Source: JBJHAX01 sp050480705
Lineage (GTDB): Bacteria > Actinomycetota > Nitriliruptoria > Nitriliruptorales > Nitriliruptoraceae
NCBI GenBank assembly: GCA_050480705.1
Contig: JBJHAX010000020.1
Location: 1-35,199 of the forward strand
Length of the DNA: 35,199 bases
Reading direction: 5' to 3'
Positions 15,259-23,425 of the stretch are shown piece after piece. The translations under genes were made by a program, and so were the position numbers. Within the stretch, counting starts at the first letter, position 1. Every line of letters begins with the position of its first letter. The notes beneath the pieces were generated by a model. That model was not told the DNA's origin. It ran no database searches and saw nothing but the letters and a program-made list of their open reading frames with translations.

Positions 15259-16838
15259 ACCAGCGAGATCGCGCGGCCTTCGAGTGCGCCGATGCGAGCC
15301 ACGATCTCGTTGATGACCTCGCCGGGCACACGATCGTCGAGCGAGAGGGCCATGATGGCCTCATTGCCCTGACCCGACCGACCGACCTGGGCGCCGCCGA
15401 TGTTCACATCGGCCTCGCCGAACACCGTGCCGATCGTGCCGATGATGCCTGGACGGTCGTCGTAGCGGAAGAACGCCATGTGGTCGGCCGGTTCCACGTC
15501 GATCGGGGTGTTCCAGACCTCGACGAGGCGCTCGCGGCCGCCGGGCTGCAGCAGGGTCCCGGCGACCCGGATCTCGGCACCGTCGCGGCCGATGCCGCTC
15601 ACGCGCAGCACCGAGACGAAGTCGTCGCTGTGCGGGTCGGAGATCTCGCGCAGACGGATGCCACGCTCATCGGCCAGCAGCGAGGCGTTGACGAAGGTGA
15701 CCGGTTCGCTGCACACCGGTGTGAGCATCCCCCGAAGGACCGACAGGCCGATCGGCCGGCCGTCGGCATCAGCCAGGTCGCCGCGACACTCGACCGTGAC
15801 GTCGCCGGCGATGCCGTCTTCCGCGAGGGCGGTGAGCAGGCGCCCGAGCTTCTCGGCCAACGGCAGGTAGGGGCGCACGACGTCGTCGATCTCACCGCCG
15901 GGAACGTTGACGGCCGAAGGCACCAGTTCACCCCGGAGTGCGAGATCGACATACTCGGCGACCTGCACGCCGGCCTTGTCCTGCGCTTCGCTGGTCGAGG
16001 CCCCCAGATGCGGCGTGACGATGATGCCGTCGACACCGATCAGTGGGCTCGACGTCGTCGGTTCCTCGGCGAACACATCGACCGCAGCTCCGGCGATGAC
16101 ACCGTCACGGACCGCGTCGGCGAGGGCCTGCTCGTCGACGATGCCTCCGCGGGCGACGTTGACGACGCGGGCGGTGGGCTTCATCGTCGCCAGACGCTCG
16201 GCGTTGACGATGTTCTCGGTGTCGGGGGTGCGCGGCAGGTGGATCGTGAGGATGTCCGCACGTTCGACGACCTCGTCGACCGTGTCAACGAGTTCGACGC
16301 CCAGCCGCGCCGCCCGGTCGGGTGCGACGTAGGGGTCGTAGGCGACCAGCCGCATCCCGAACGCGTGGCAACGCTGAGCGACCAGCGCCCCGATCCTTCC
16401 CAGGCCGAGGACACCGAGCGTCTTGTCCTGCAGCTCCATGCCCGTGAATCGTCCACGCTCCCACCGTCCGGCGACGAGCGCCGCATGGGCCTGGGGCACG
16501 TTGCGCGCCACGGCGAGGATCATCGCGACGGTGTGTTCAGCAGCCGAGACGATGTTCGACTGCGGCGCGTTGCACACGACGATGCCGTGGCGTGTCGCCG
16601 CGTCGACGTCGACGTTGTCGAGTCCCACGCCCGCGCGGGCGATGACGCGCAGTTCACCGGCCGCGGCGATGACGTCGGCGTCCACGACCGTCTGGGACCG
16701 GACCACGATCGCGTGATACGGCGCGATCACACCAATCAGTTCGTCCTTCGACAACCCGGGGCGCACGTCGACGTCGTGCCGTTCGGCGAGCAGGGCGACG
16801 CCGGCCTCGGCGAGCGGGTCGGCGATCAGGATCTTCAC
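15255..16838 (-). CDS. serA: D-3-phosphoglycerate dehydrogenase SerA, long form with ACT domain
   Basis: 527 residues: first step of serine synthesis, NAD-dependent oxidation of 3-phosphoglycerate. NAD-binding GVLGLGRIG at 142-150; catalytic R230 (VNVARGGIVDE), E259 (DVFAEEP) and H277 (VTPHLGAST). After the dehydrogenase part comes the intervening ASB domain (about 310-450) and a C-terminal ACT domain opening DDRPGIIGTIGTVFGEADVNI. This is the type-1 architecture of mycobacterial SerA, where serine inhibits by binding the ACT domain. The GTG start at 16838 has GAGG seven bases upstream. No other serine gene is nearby. Confidence 0.96.
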   Translation of the reverse strand: MKILIADPLAEAGVALLAERHDVDVRPGLSKDELIGVIAPYHAIVVRSQTVVDADVIAAAGELRVIARAGVGLDNVDVDAATRHGIVVCNAPQSNIVSAAEHTVAMILAVARNVPQAHAALVAGRWERGRFTGMELQDKTLGVLGLGRIGALVAQRCHAFGMRLVAYDPYVAPDRAARLGVELVDTVDEVVERADILTIHLPRTPDTENIVNAERLATMKPTARVVNVARGGIVDEQALADAVRDGVIAGAAVDVFAEEPTTSSPLIGVDGIIVTPHLGASTSEAQDKAGVQVAEYVDLALRGELVPSAVNVPGGEIDDVVRPYLPLAEKLGRLLTALAEDGIAGDVTVECRGDLADADGRPIGLSVLRGMLTPVCSEPVTFVNASLLADERGIRLREISDPHSDDFVSVLRVSGIGRDGAEIRVAGTLLQPGGRERLVEVWNTPIDVEPADHMAFFRYDDRPGIIGTIGTVFGEADVNIGGAQVGRSGQGNEAIMALSLDDRVPGEVINEIVARIGALEGRAISLV

Positions 16839-16853
16839 GGCATGGCCTCATCG

Positions 16854-16889
16854 GGGATCGTGCGCAGGTCAGGGATCGTGCACAGGGCG
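16854..16889. repeat. Two-copy 18-base tandem repeat in the serA leader
   Basis: Two adjoining 18-base units, both beginning GGGATCGTGC and continuing (G/A)CAGG, agree at 15 of 18 positions. They lie 16-51 bases upstream of the serA GTG, so they are probably in its untranslated leader or overlap its promoter. Each unit is about 1.7 helical turns, so the copies face different sides of the DNA. Possible binding site for a regulator or simply a local duplication. Confidence 0.5.
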
Positions 16890-16973
16890 TGACGGCACGG
16901 TGGACGCGCCTGGCCCCCTCAATGGTACGGACCTCGAAGCGAGACCGGTGACGTCAGCCGATAAGCGCCGGTT

Positions 16974-17420
16974 TCACGAGCCGTCGACGGTGGGAAGGTG
17001 GCCCAGCCCCGGCGGGGCCGCGTTGACCAGCGTCGGTGTCGCCTGCACGACATAGCGCAGCAGGAGCGGTTCGACGTCGGGGTCGAAGCCCTGCTCGCGG
17101 ATCGCCTGCGACATCAGTTCCGCCCAACGCAACGCGACCTCGGGTGTGATCTCGAATCCGGCATGACGCATCCGCAGGCGCGGATGTCCCCGCTCCCGTG
17201 AGTAGACGTCGCCGCCACCCCAGTACTGCGCGAGGAAGAGCGCGAGATGCCGCTTGCCGGGTTCGAGGTCCGCCGGGTAGTGCGGCCGCAACAACGGATC
17301 ACGCTCGACCCGCGCATAGAACGCCTCCACGAGGCGCTCGAAGGCAGCAACGCCGCCGAGGCGGTCGAAGACCTCCCGGGGGTCTGCGAGTCCGGGTTCG
17401 TCCGAACGGTGTTCGCTCAC
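16974..17420 (-). CDS. Group II truncated haemoglobin (trHbO/GlbO-like)
   Basis: 148 residues, 2-on-2 globin. Family marks: FDRLGGVAAFERLVEAFY with B10 Tyr 35, DPLLRPHYPADL with CD1 Tyr 48, FLAQYWGGGDVY, the proximal His 86 in RLRMRHAGF, and Trp 99 (G8) which defines group II. These proteins bind O2 tightly and are linked to NO and peroxide chemistry. The GTG start at 17420 overlaps the stop of the acetyltransferase by four bases, so the two are made together. About 130 bases downstream separate it from serA. Confidence 0.93.
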   Translation of the reverse strand: MSEHRSDEPGLADPREVFDRLGGVAAFERLVEAFYARVERDPLLRPHYPADLEPGKRHLALFLAQYWGGGDVYSRERGHPRLRMRHAGFEITPEVALRWAELMSQAIREQGFDPDVEPLLLRYVVQATPTLVNAAPPGLGHLPTVDGS

Positions 17421-17920
17421 AGCGCTCGCTCGTAGTAGGCGACATCGAGATAGCGGCCGAACTTGTAGCCGACCTCCGTCAGCGTGCCCCGATGGACGAA
17501 CCCCCAGCGCTGGTGGAATGCGACGGAGACGTCGTTGGGGAGCGCGATGATGGAGTACGCGCGATGAAAACGTTCGTCGCGTTCGAGCCGCGCGAACAGA
17601 TGCTCGTAGAGGGCGTTGCCGACACCGCGGCCCGTGGCATCCGGCGAGACGTACACCGACAACTCCAGCGAGCGGTCATAGGCGGGTTTGGGCCTGAAGC
17701 GTTGCGTCTCGACGTAGCCGAGCACGCTGCCGTCGTCGTCGTGCGCAACCAGCAGATGGAACTGTCCCGTGCCCACCGCCACCTCGTAGCGGTCGATCCA
17801 CTCGCGTGGTGTCCGCACCTCGGTGTTGAAGGTGATCGTCGTCTTGAGCACATAGTGGGTGTAGATCGCAGCGACTGCTGGGAGATCACCGGGAGCGGCG
17901 TCGCGGACCTGTGGTGGCAT
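17417..17920 (-). CDS. GNAT N-acetyltransferase, phosphinothricin/methionine-sulfone acetyltransferase-like
   Basis: 167 residues from the ATG at 17920; a GTG three codons earlier is also possible. The acetyl-CoA site is GRGVGNAL. The start RDAAPGDLPAVAAIYTHYV, the TFNTEVRTPREW block and the end PNDVSVAFHQRWGFVHRGTLTEVGYKFG are typical of the Pat/YncA (MnaT) group, which acetylates methionine sulfone/sulfoximine, phosphinothricin or similar amino groups. The real substrate here is unknown. The ATG is seven bases after a -10-like TAGCGT and lacks a ribosome site, so the mRNA may be leaderless. It is coupled to the globin by GTGA. Confidence 0.88.
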   Translation of the reverse strand: MPPQVRDAAPGDLPAVAAIYTHYVLKTTITFNTEVRTPREWIDRYEVAVGTGQFHLLVAHDDDGSVLGYVETQRFRPKPAYDRSLELSVYVSPDATGRGVGNALYEHLFARLERDERFHRAYSIIALPNDVSVAFHQRWGFVHRGTLTEVGYKFGRYLDVAYYERAL

Positions 17921-17927
17921 GTGCGTC

Positions 17928-17955
17928 ACGCTAACCGATCCGTGCAGACGGTCAC
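17928..17955 (-). promoter_or_regulatory. Candidate leaderless promoter for the acetyltransferase-globin pair
   Basis: On the minus strand GTGACC (17955-17950) and TAGCGT (17933-17928) are 16 bases apart. Transcription would begin at about 17921, right at the ATG at 17920, and no Shine-Dalgarno is present, both expected for a leaderless mRNA. The -35 overlaps the stop codon of the upstream lipoprotein gene, like the serA/fabD promoter. Confidence 0.45.
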
Positions 17956-19112
17956 GACGCTGCGTCGCCGACGACTTCGCGTGTCGAGTCCAGCGCATCC
18001 TCGTCCAACAACTCCCATCCTTCGACGCCGGCAAGATCGAGGAATGCGGCCGCGCCGCGAGGCACGGCGATGACGGCGGTGAGCGCGGTGTTGACCGCGT
18101 GCGTGACGTCGGAAGGCAGGCCCGGCCGCAGCACGACGACGGGCTGGGGGACAGGCGGGCCCCAGCCGACCACGACGAGGTCGGACGCGTCGATGTCGCC
18201 GCTGTCGATCCGCACGAGCGCGACGGTCCGCTCCTGGTCGGACAGCGTCGCGAGCAGCGCCGACGACGCAACGTTGACCGTCGTGACGACGTCGGGTGCC
18301 TCGTCATCCTCGACGTCGTCCGCGTCCGCTCCCGGGTCGGGAACGCCTGCATCCTCGCGCGCTTCGCGTTCGAGTTCGTCGACGATGCGGTCCAGGTAGT
18401 ACGACAGGGTCGAGGAGACGTCGGGGCGCACCAGGGCCATCTCTCCCGTGACCAGTCGTGCGAGCACGTCGCCGTCGTCGCGTTCGCCGGGGGCGTCGAC
18501 GTTCTCGCATGTACGCACACGTCGCCCCGGTTCGATCGGCGTCGTCGCCACCGCGTCGGGACACCAATCGTCGACGTGGGCACTGACCCAAGCGGTGAGC
18601 GCATCGGTTCTCCCCCGACGTACGACCTGCAGCGTGGCCCCGGAGTCCGCGAGGCGCTCCCCCTCGATCGCCTGGGGCAGATCGAGCAGTGCGACGTCGA
18701 TTCGCCGAGCGGCGAGCTCGTCGGCGAGGGTCGCCGTGTCGGCGTGCACCGTCGCGCGAACGGGTATGCCCAGCTGTAATGACAGCAGTTCGCCGAGCGT
18801 CGTGAGCGCGGACAGGTCGAGGCCGTCACCTTCGCTGACGATTCCCAGAACGAGCCGGTCTGGCCAGCCGGGTGGCAACGTGTCCGCTGGCGGGGGCGGA
18901 TCGGCAGGCGTCACACCGTTCGTACGGACGGGATCGAACCGTTCGATCGGCGCCGACGCGGGCTCCATCGCTTCCGTGGATGCGGCGCCGGCGCACCCGG
19001 CCAGGAGCGCAACGCATGCCACAACAGCAGGCAGCGGGCGGTTCGGAGCGGGGCGGGAACGACGGCGGCGGCGCGGCCGTCTCGGGTGGTGAGCCGTGGG
19101 GCCACCTCGCAC
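17952..19112 (-). CDS. Lipoprotein, PhnD-like periplasmic substrate-binding family
   Basis: 386 residues. Signal peptide with an unusually long, Arg-rich n-region (RRPRRRRRSR) and a lipobox LLAGC, so Cys 40 should be lipidated by Lgt. After a Pro/Ala linker (about 45-85), residues from about 86 read LVLGIVSEGDGLDLS, IPVRATVHADTATLADELAARRIDVALL, the layout of PhnD/phosphonate-phosphite-type binding proteins. The second lobe carries an Asp/Glu-rich insert around 245-275. No ABC permease or ATPase is nearby, so it may work with a distant transporter or as an orphan receptor. The GTG at 19112 is six bases after the citE-like stop; GGAGG is about 12 bases before it, rather far, but no better start precedes the signal. 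The ligand is unknown. Confidence 0.78.
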   Translation of the reverse strand: MRGGPTAHHPRRPRRRRRSRPAPNRPLPAVVACVALLAGCAGAASTEAMEPASAPIERFDPVRTNGVTPADPPPPADTLPPGWPDRLVLGIVSEGDGLDLSALTTLGELLSLQLGIPVRATVHADTATLADELAARRIDVALLDLPQAIEGERLADSGATLQVVRRGRTDALTAWVSAHVDDWCPDAVATTPIEPGRRVRTCENVDAPGERDDGDVLARLVTGEMALVRPDVSSTLSYYLDRIVDELEREAREDAGVPDPGADADDVEDDEAPDVVTTVNVASSALLATLSDQERTVALVRIDSGDIDASDLVVVGWGPPVPQPVVVLRPGLPSDVTHAVNTALTAVIAVPRGAAAFLDLAGVEGWELLDEDALDSTREVVGDAAS

Positions 19113-19118
19113 GTCAGA

Positions 19119-20117
19119 TCAACCTCCGCCGTTCGTGCTTCGCCACCCCGAACGGTCGTGAAAGTCGACATCGTCGGGCGTCGGGCGTGGCTCGAGCCCT
19201 TGCGCGCGGCCACGGGCGAGCGTGACCTCGGCCATCTTGCGCGTCGCCTCGTCGATCATTTCATCGCCGAACATGACCGCGCCGCGCGCCTGGCTGCCGG
19301 TGGCGTGCGCATAGGCGTCGAGCAGGTCGTTGGCACGTTCGAACGCCTCTTGGGACACACCGAAGATCTCGTTGACCGTCTCGATCTGGTCAGGATGCAG
19401 GACCCACTTGCCGTCGAACCCCAACGCGCGGGCGCGGCGTGACGACGCCTCGAGTCCCTCGAGGTCGCGGATGCGCGCATAGGGGCCGTCGATGGGCTGG
19501 ATGCCGCGGTCGCGTGCGAACAGCACGATCGAGACCAGCACGTGATGCCAGTGGTCACCCGGATAGTCCGGCTGCGCTTCACCCACCATCAGCGCGGGCA
19601 TCCCGAGTGCTGCGGCCATGTCTCCGGGACCGAAGATGATGGTCTCGACGCGGTCCGACGCGGCGAGGATCTCGCGGGCGTCGAGGAGCCCCGTGGCGTC
19701 CTCGATCTGCAGTTCCAGGCCGATGCGGCCGGGGGCGACGCCTTGTTCACGCTCGAGATGGGTCAGGACATGGTCGACGAATGCGACCTGGCCTGCGTCG
19801 GTGACTTTCGGAACCAGGACGGCGTCGAGTTCGCCACCCGCACCTTCGACCACCGTGGTCAGGTCACGCAGCGTCCAGGGTGTGGTGACGTCGTTGACGC
19901 GTACCGCACGCACGCGCCCGGTCCAGTCGTGGTCACGAAGCGCCCTGACGACGTTGCCGCGTGCCTCTTCTTTGGCCGAGGGTGCGACCGAATCCTCGAG
20001 GTCGAAGAAGACCTGGTCGGACTGCAGGCCAGCTGCTTTCGCGATCATCTTCGGTGACGAGGCCGGAACGGACAGGCAGCTGCGCCTGGGGCGTTGCGGC
20101 CGGTGTGCTGTGGTCAA
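19119..20117 (-). CDS. HpcH/HpaI-CitE family CoA-ester lyase, malyl-CoA lyase-like
   Basis: 332 residues of the CitE/HpcH TIM-barrel family. RRSCLSVPASSPKMIAKA, then FFDLEDSVAPSAKEEAR (acid and Mg ligands), VRAVRVNDVTTPW (Arg for the carboxylate), LELQIEDATGLLD and FGPGDMAAALG. The GDHWHHVL segment followed by GPYARIRD, and GKWVLHPDQI, are closest to L-malyl-CoA/beta-methylmalyl-CoA lyases, which cleave malyl-CoA to acetyl-CoA plus glyoxylate. Substrate is inferred only. Start is TTG at 20117 with GGAG six bases upstream; there is no earlier ATG or GTG with a site. A short hairpin overlaps that ribosome site. No other glyoxylate or 3-hydroxypropionate gene is in the window. Confidence 0.85.
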   Translation of the reverse strand: MTTAHRPQRPRRSCLSVPASSPKMIAKAAGLQSDQVFFDLEDSVAPSAKEEARGNVVRALRDHDWTGRVRAVRVNDVTTPWTLRDLTTVVEGAGGELDAVLVPKVTDAGQVAFVDHVLTHLEREQGVAPGRIGLELQIEDATGLLDAREILAASDRVETIIFGPGDMAAALGMPALMVGEAQPDYPGDHWHHVLVSIVLFARDRGIQPIDGPYARIRDLEGLEASSRRARALGFDGKWVLHPDQIETVNEIFGVSQEAFERANDLLDAYAHATGSQARGAVMFGDEMIDEATRKMAEVTLARGRAQGLEPRPTPDDVDFHDRSGWRSTNGGG

Positions 20118-20125
20118 CGTGCGCT

Positions 20126-20143
20126 CCTCGGGGATCGCCGAGG
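20126..20143 (-). promoter_or_regulatory. Hairpin overlapping the ribosome site of the CitE-like gene
   Basis: CCTCGG and CCGAGG form a perfect 6-base stem with a 6-base loop. In the minus-strand mRNA the 3' arm runs into the GAGGAG that serves the TTG start at 20117, so the stem could hide the ribosome site. No gene is seen in the remaining space up to 20253. Confidence 0.35.
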
Positions 20144-20253
20144 CGACGCTCGGCGGGCACTCGACACTCGTGCATGCCCAGACATCATCGCAGGCGAGGT
20201 GCGCGCTCGCCCAGTCGCTCGTTCGTGCGTGCGGCGGTCACGCTGTGGCGTCG

Positions 20254-21069
20254 TCAACCGCCGGAGGCCGCCTCGGGCCCGCCGGTCGTCCCGAACCGTT
20301 CGCGGTGGGCGCGCACCGCTTCGTCGTGGGGCGGCGCGGAGCCGCCGCGGCTGGCCGGGACCCATCGTGCACCTGCGGGCGCACCGTCGGGATAGCTCTC
20401 CATCACGTCGATGAGCATCGCCGACATGCGGCTGCGCAGTTCGTCGGTCGCGGCAACCGGGTCGGCGTCCGGTGCGACCTGGAACGGCTCGCCGAAGCGG
20501 ACCGTGACGGGCAGGCGGCGCTTGGCGCGCAGGCGTGTTCCCGGGCGCGCCGCACGATGTGTCCCCCACCCGATCACCGGAATGACCGGCACACCGGCCC
20601 GCTGGGCCATGCGCACCGCGCCAGCACGGAACGGCAACAGTTCGAGCGAAGCCGAGATCGTCTGCTCGGGTGCCACGGCGACCAGGTCACCGGCTTCGAG
20701 CGCCGCCACAGCACGGTCGAAGGCCGCCACACGTCCCTGTGCCGAGGTTCGATCGACAGGGATCGCGTCGACCCATCGCGGCGCCCAGCCGACCATGCGG
20801 CTGGACCACAACTCCTGCTTGCCGAGGAACCGTACGGGGCGACCGGCGACGATGACCACGCCCCACGCGAGCATGACGAAGTCGACGTAACTGTGATGGT
20901 TGAACGCGAGCACCGCACCGGAACGTGCGGGAAGGTGCTCGATGCCCTCGACGTCGATGCGCCAGGCGGCCAGGCGACGAAGGGTACGCACGAGCGCTGC
21001 AAGGACGCGCCAGCGCCGGGTCAGCTGCAGCCGACCTTCACCCGGGTTGAGCTCGGCGGGGCGCGTCAC
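20254..21069 (-). CDS. PlsC-family acyltransferase with APEQT variant motif
   Basis: 271 residues, lysophospholipid/glycerol-phosphate acyltransferase fold. HX4D is H58-HSYV-D63 in AFNHHSYVDF; block II reads FLGKQELW; the third block, normally PEGT, is APEQTISASLELLPF (E135), with Gln for Gly. A group of actinobacterial PlsC-like proteins has PEGTIS followed by a LxPFKxGA stretch; this one keeps the rest of that block. A polar C-terminal tail of about 45 residues is probably disordered. The GTG start at 21069 overlaps the ilvN stop (GTGA), an odd coupling of lipid and amino acid synthesis. It differs clearly from the plsC at 10022-10744. Acceptor unknown. Confidence 0.85.
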   Translation of the reverse strand: MTRPAELNPGEGRLQLTRRWRVLAALVRTLRRLAAWRIDVEGIEHLPARSGAVLAFNHHSYVDFVMLAWGVVIVAGRPVRFLGKQELWSSRMVGWAPRWVDAIPVDRTSAQGRVAAFDRAVAALEAGDLVAVAPEQTISASLELLPFRAGAVRMAQRAGVPVIPVIGWGTHRAARPGTRLRAKRRLPVTVRFGEPFQVAPDADPVAATDELRSRMSAMLIDVMESYPDGAPAGARWVPASRGGSAPPHDEAVRAHRERFGTTGGPEAASGG

Positions 21070-21593
21070 ACCACGCGCTGCATCCGGAGCTTCGAGCCGT
21101 CGGTGATCGTGCGTGACCCGCGTGCCAGCGCGATCGAGCCGCTGCGCACGAGTTCGCGGATGCCGTAGGGCTCGAGCAGCTCCGCCATCGCTTCGAGCTT
21201 CTCGGGGCTGCCCGCGACCTCGATGGTGATCGCGTCCTGGGCGACGTCGACGATCTTGGCCCGGAAGACGTCTGCGAGCTCGATGATCTGTGAACGGGTG
21301 TGGCCGTCGGCCGACACCTTGACCAACTGCAGCTCGCGCTCCACCGACTCGGGACCGTCGAGCTCGACGATCTTGAGGACGTGGACGAGCTTGTTGAGCT
21401 GCTTGATGATCTGCTCGAGCTGTATGGCCTCGGCGCCCACGACGATCGTCAGCCGCGAGACCCGCTCGTCATGGGTGGGGCCGACCGCGAGCGAATGGAT
21501 GTTGTACGCGCGGCGCGCGAACATGCCCGCGATCCGGGTCAGGACACCTGGCCGGTTGTCGACGAGCACCGACAGGGTGTGACGTTCGTCCAC
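21066..21593 (-). CDS. ilvN: Acetolactate synthase small (regulatory) subunit IlvN
   Basis: 175 residues, usual length. N-terminal ACT domain: LSVLVDNRPGVLTRIAGMFARRAYNIHSLAVG, followed by the C-terminal activation domain (VRAKIVDV-type block at about 115-165). It binds valine and controls IlvB. GTG start at 21593 with GAGGAG six bases before it, 45 bases after ilvB. ilvC, often next, is not here; a PlsC-like gene is fused by overlap instead. Confidence 0.96.
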   Translation of the reverse strand: MDERHTLSVLVDNRPGVLTRIAGMFARRAYNIHSLAVGPTHDERVSRLTIVVGAEAIQLEQIIKQLNKLVHVLKIVELDGPESVERELQLVKVSADGHTRSQIIELADVFRAKIVDVAQDAITIEVAGSPEKLEAMAELLEPYGIRELVRSGSIALARGSRTITDGSKLRMQRVV

Positions 21594-21638
21594 GGACTGC
21601 TCCTCGGTGATCGACCTGCGTCGCCGCAGGTCGACGGG

Positions 21639-23381
21639 TCACTGTGCGGCGAGCCGCGCATGCCATTCGTCGGCCGATTCGATGATGTCGTCGTTGCTGG
21701 CGCCCGCAGGAACCATCGGGAACACCATCTCCTCGGGGTCGACACGGAAGTCGATCAGCACGGGCGCGTCCACGATCCCGCGGGCCTTCGACAGTGTCGG
21801 TTCGAGATCCTCGACGGTCTGCACCCGGAACCCGGGGATGCCGTACGCGTCGGCCAGCTTGAGAAGGTCGGGCAGGTCCTGGGGCAGCGCGACCTGTGAG
21901 AGCCGGTCTTCATAGAACAGGTGCTGCCACTGTCGCACCATGCCCAGATACCCGTTGTTGATGACGCACATCACGACCGGGATGTCGTGCTGGACCGCCG
22001 TCGCGATCTCCTGGAGCGTCATCTGGAAGCAGCCGTCGCCGTCGATGGCGACGACGGGCACGTCCGGGCCGACGCCCGCCTTCGCGCCGATCGCGGCCGG
22101 GACGGCGAAGCCCATGGTCCCGAGGCCCCCGGAGTTGATCCACTGGCCACCACGGGTGAACGGGATCAACTGCGACGCCCACATCTGGTGCTGCCCGACA
22201 CCGGCGACGTAGACGGCTTCGTCGCCCCAGTGGTCGTAGATCGCCCGGATCGCAGTCTGTGGCTTGAGGACTCCCGTCGGCGGCTGGTCGACCTGGAGCG
22301 GATGCTCGTTCTGCATGCGCGCGAGGTGTTCACGCCAGGTGCCGGCATCCGGGGCGTACGCGGTGGCGTCACCTTCGGAGCGGTCCTCGATGATGCGCAG
22401 CAGCTGGCCGAGCACGACCTTGACGTCGCCGACGATCGGGACGTCCACGTCGCGGTTCTTGCCGATCTCAGCCGGGTCGACATCGACCTGCACGACGCGT
22501 GCGTGCGGCGCGAATGCATCCAGGCGCCCTGTCACGCGATCGTCGAACCGGGCGGCGAGTGCGATCAGCAGATCGGTCTCCTGGAACGCACGCACGGCGG
22601 TGTAGTGACCGTGCATTCCCGGCATGCCCACGGCGAGTTCGTGGCGGTCTGGGAACGCGCCACGCGCCATGAGTGTCGTGACGACCGGGATGCCCAGGCG
22701 GGTCGCGAACTCGAACAGTTCGTCGCCTGCTCCGGCGCGCACGATGCCGCCGCCGGCGTAGACGACCGGTCGTTCGGCGGAGGCGATGAGTTCCAACGCT
22801 TCCTTGATCATCCGTCCGTGACCGCGCACGGTCGGTCGGTAACCGGGCAGGTCGATGCGTTCGTCCCATGACCAGGTGAAGGTGGCGTTGAGCACGTCCT
22901 TGGGAATGTCAACCAGCACGGGCCCGGGACGGCCGGAGCGTGCGACGTGGTGGGCCTCCCGGATCGCCCCGGCGATCCGTTCAGGGGAACCGACGAGTTC
23001 ATTGTGCTTGGTGATGGGCATGGTGATGCCCGTCACGTCCGCCTCCTGGAAGGCGTCCGACCCGATCGCGCTCGTCGCGACCTGGCCGGTGATCGCGAGG
23101 ATGGGGATGGAGTCCATGTGCGCGTCAGCGAGTCCCGTGACCAGGTTGGTCGCTGCCGGGCCCGAGGTCACCAGGCACACACCGACGCGTCCGGTGGCGT
23201 GCGCGTACCCCTCGGCCATGTGGATCGCGCCCTGCTCGTGGCGCACGAGGACGTGGTGGAGCGACGCTTCGATCAACGGGTCGTACGCCGGAAGGATCGC
23301 TCCGCCGGGGTAGCCGAAGACCGTGTCGACGCCGAGCGCCTCGAGACTGAGCATGACAGCCTGCGCGCCGGTGACCTCCAT
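21639..23381 (-). CDS. ilvB: Acetolactate synthase large (catalytic) subunit IlvB
   Basis: 580 residues. Thiamine diphosphate enzyme joining two pyruvates, or pyruvate and 2-oxobutyrate. It shows VFGYPGGAILPAYD, catalytic Glu in VRHEQGAIHMAEGYA, the FAD/TPP domains, and the cofactor motif GDGCFQMTLQE to NNGYLGMVRQW. The ATG at 23381 lies five bases after GGAGG; the TTG just before it is too close. A roughly 255-base leader precedes it, holding a Val-rich leader peptide and tandem hairpins, so expression is probably set by attenuation. Confidence 0.97.
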   Translation of the reverse strand: MEVTGAQAVMLSLEALGVDTVFGYPGGAILPAYDPLIEASLHHVLVRHEQGAIHMAEGYAHATGRVGVCLVTSGPAATNLVTGLADAHMDSIPILAITGQVATSAIGSDAFQEADVTGITMPITKHNELVGSPERIAGAIREAHHVARSGRPGPVLVDIPKDVLNATFTWSWDERIDLPGYRPTVRGHGRMIKEALELIASAERPVVYAGGGIVRAGAGDELFEFATRLGIPVVTTLMARGAFPDRHELAVGMPGMHGHYTAVRAFQETDLLIALAARFDDRVTGRLDAFAPHARVVQVDVDPAEIGKNRDVDVPIVGDVKVVLGQLLRIIEDRSEGDATAYAPDAGTWREHLARMQNEHPLQVDQPPTGVLKPQTAIRAIYDHWGDEAVYVAGVGQHQMWASQLIPFTRGGQWINSGGLGTMGFAVPAAIGAKAGVGPDVPVVAIDGDGCFQMTLQEIATAVQHDIPVVMCVINNGYLGMVRQWQHLFYEDRLSQVALPQDLPDLLKLADAYGIPGFRVQTVEDLEPTLSKARGIVDAPVLIDFRVDPEEMVFPMVPAGASNDDIIESADEWHARLAAQ

Positions 23382-23425
23382 CAATTCCTCCTCGTGCCGG
23401 GGCGTTGAAACCCCCTCCTACGAGA

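Noticed and set aside
15252..16892. A 546-codon open frame on the plus strand opposite serA
   Set aside because: It is the antisense shadow of serA: no family similarity, Arg/Asp-rich composition and no ribosome site. High GC keeps such frames open.
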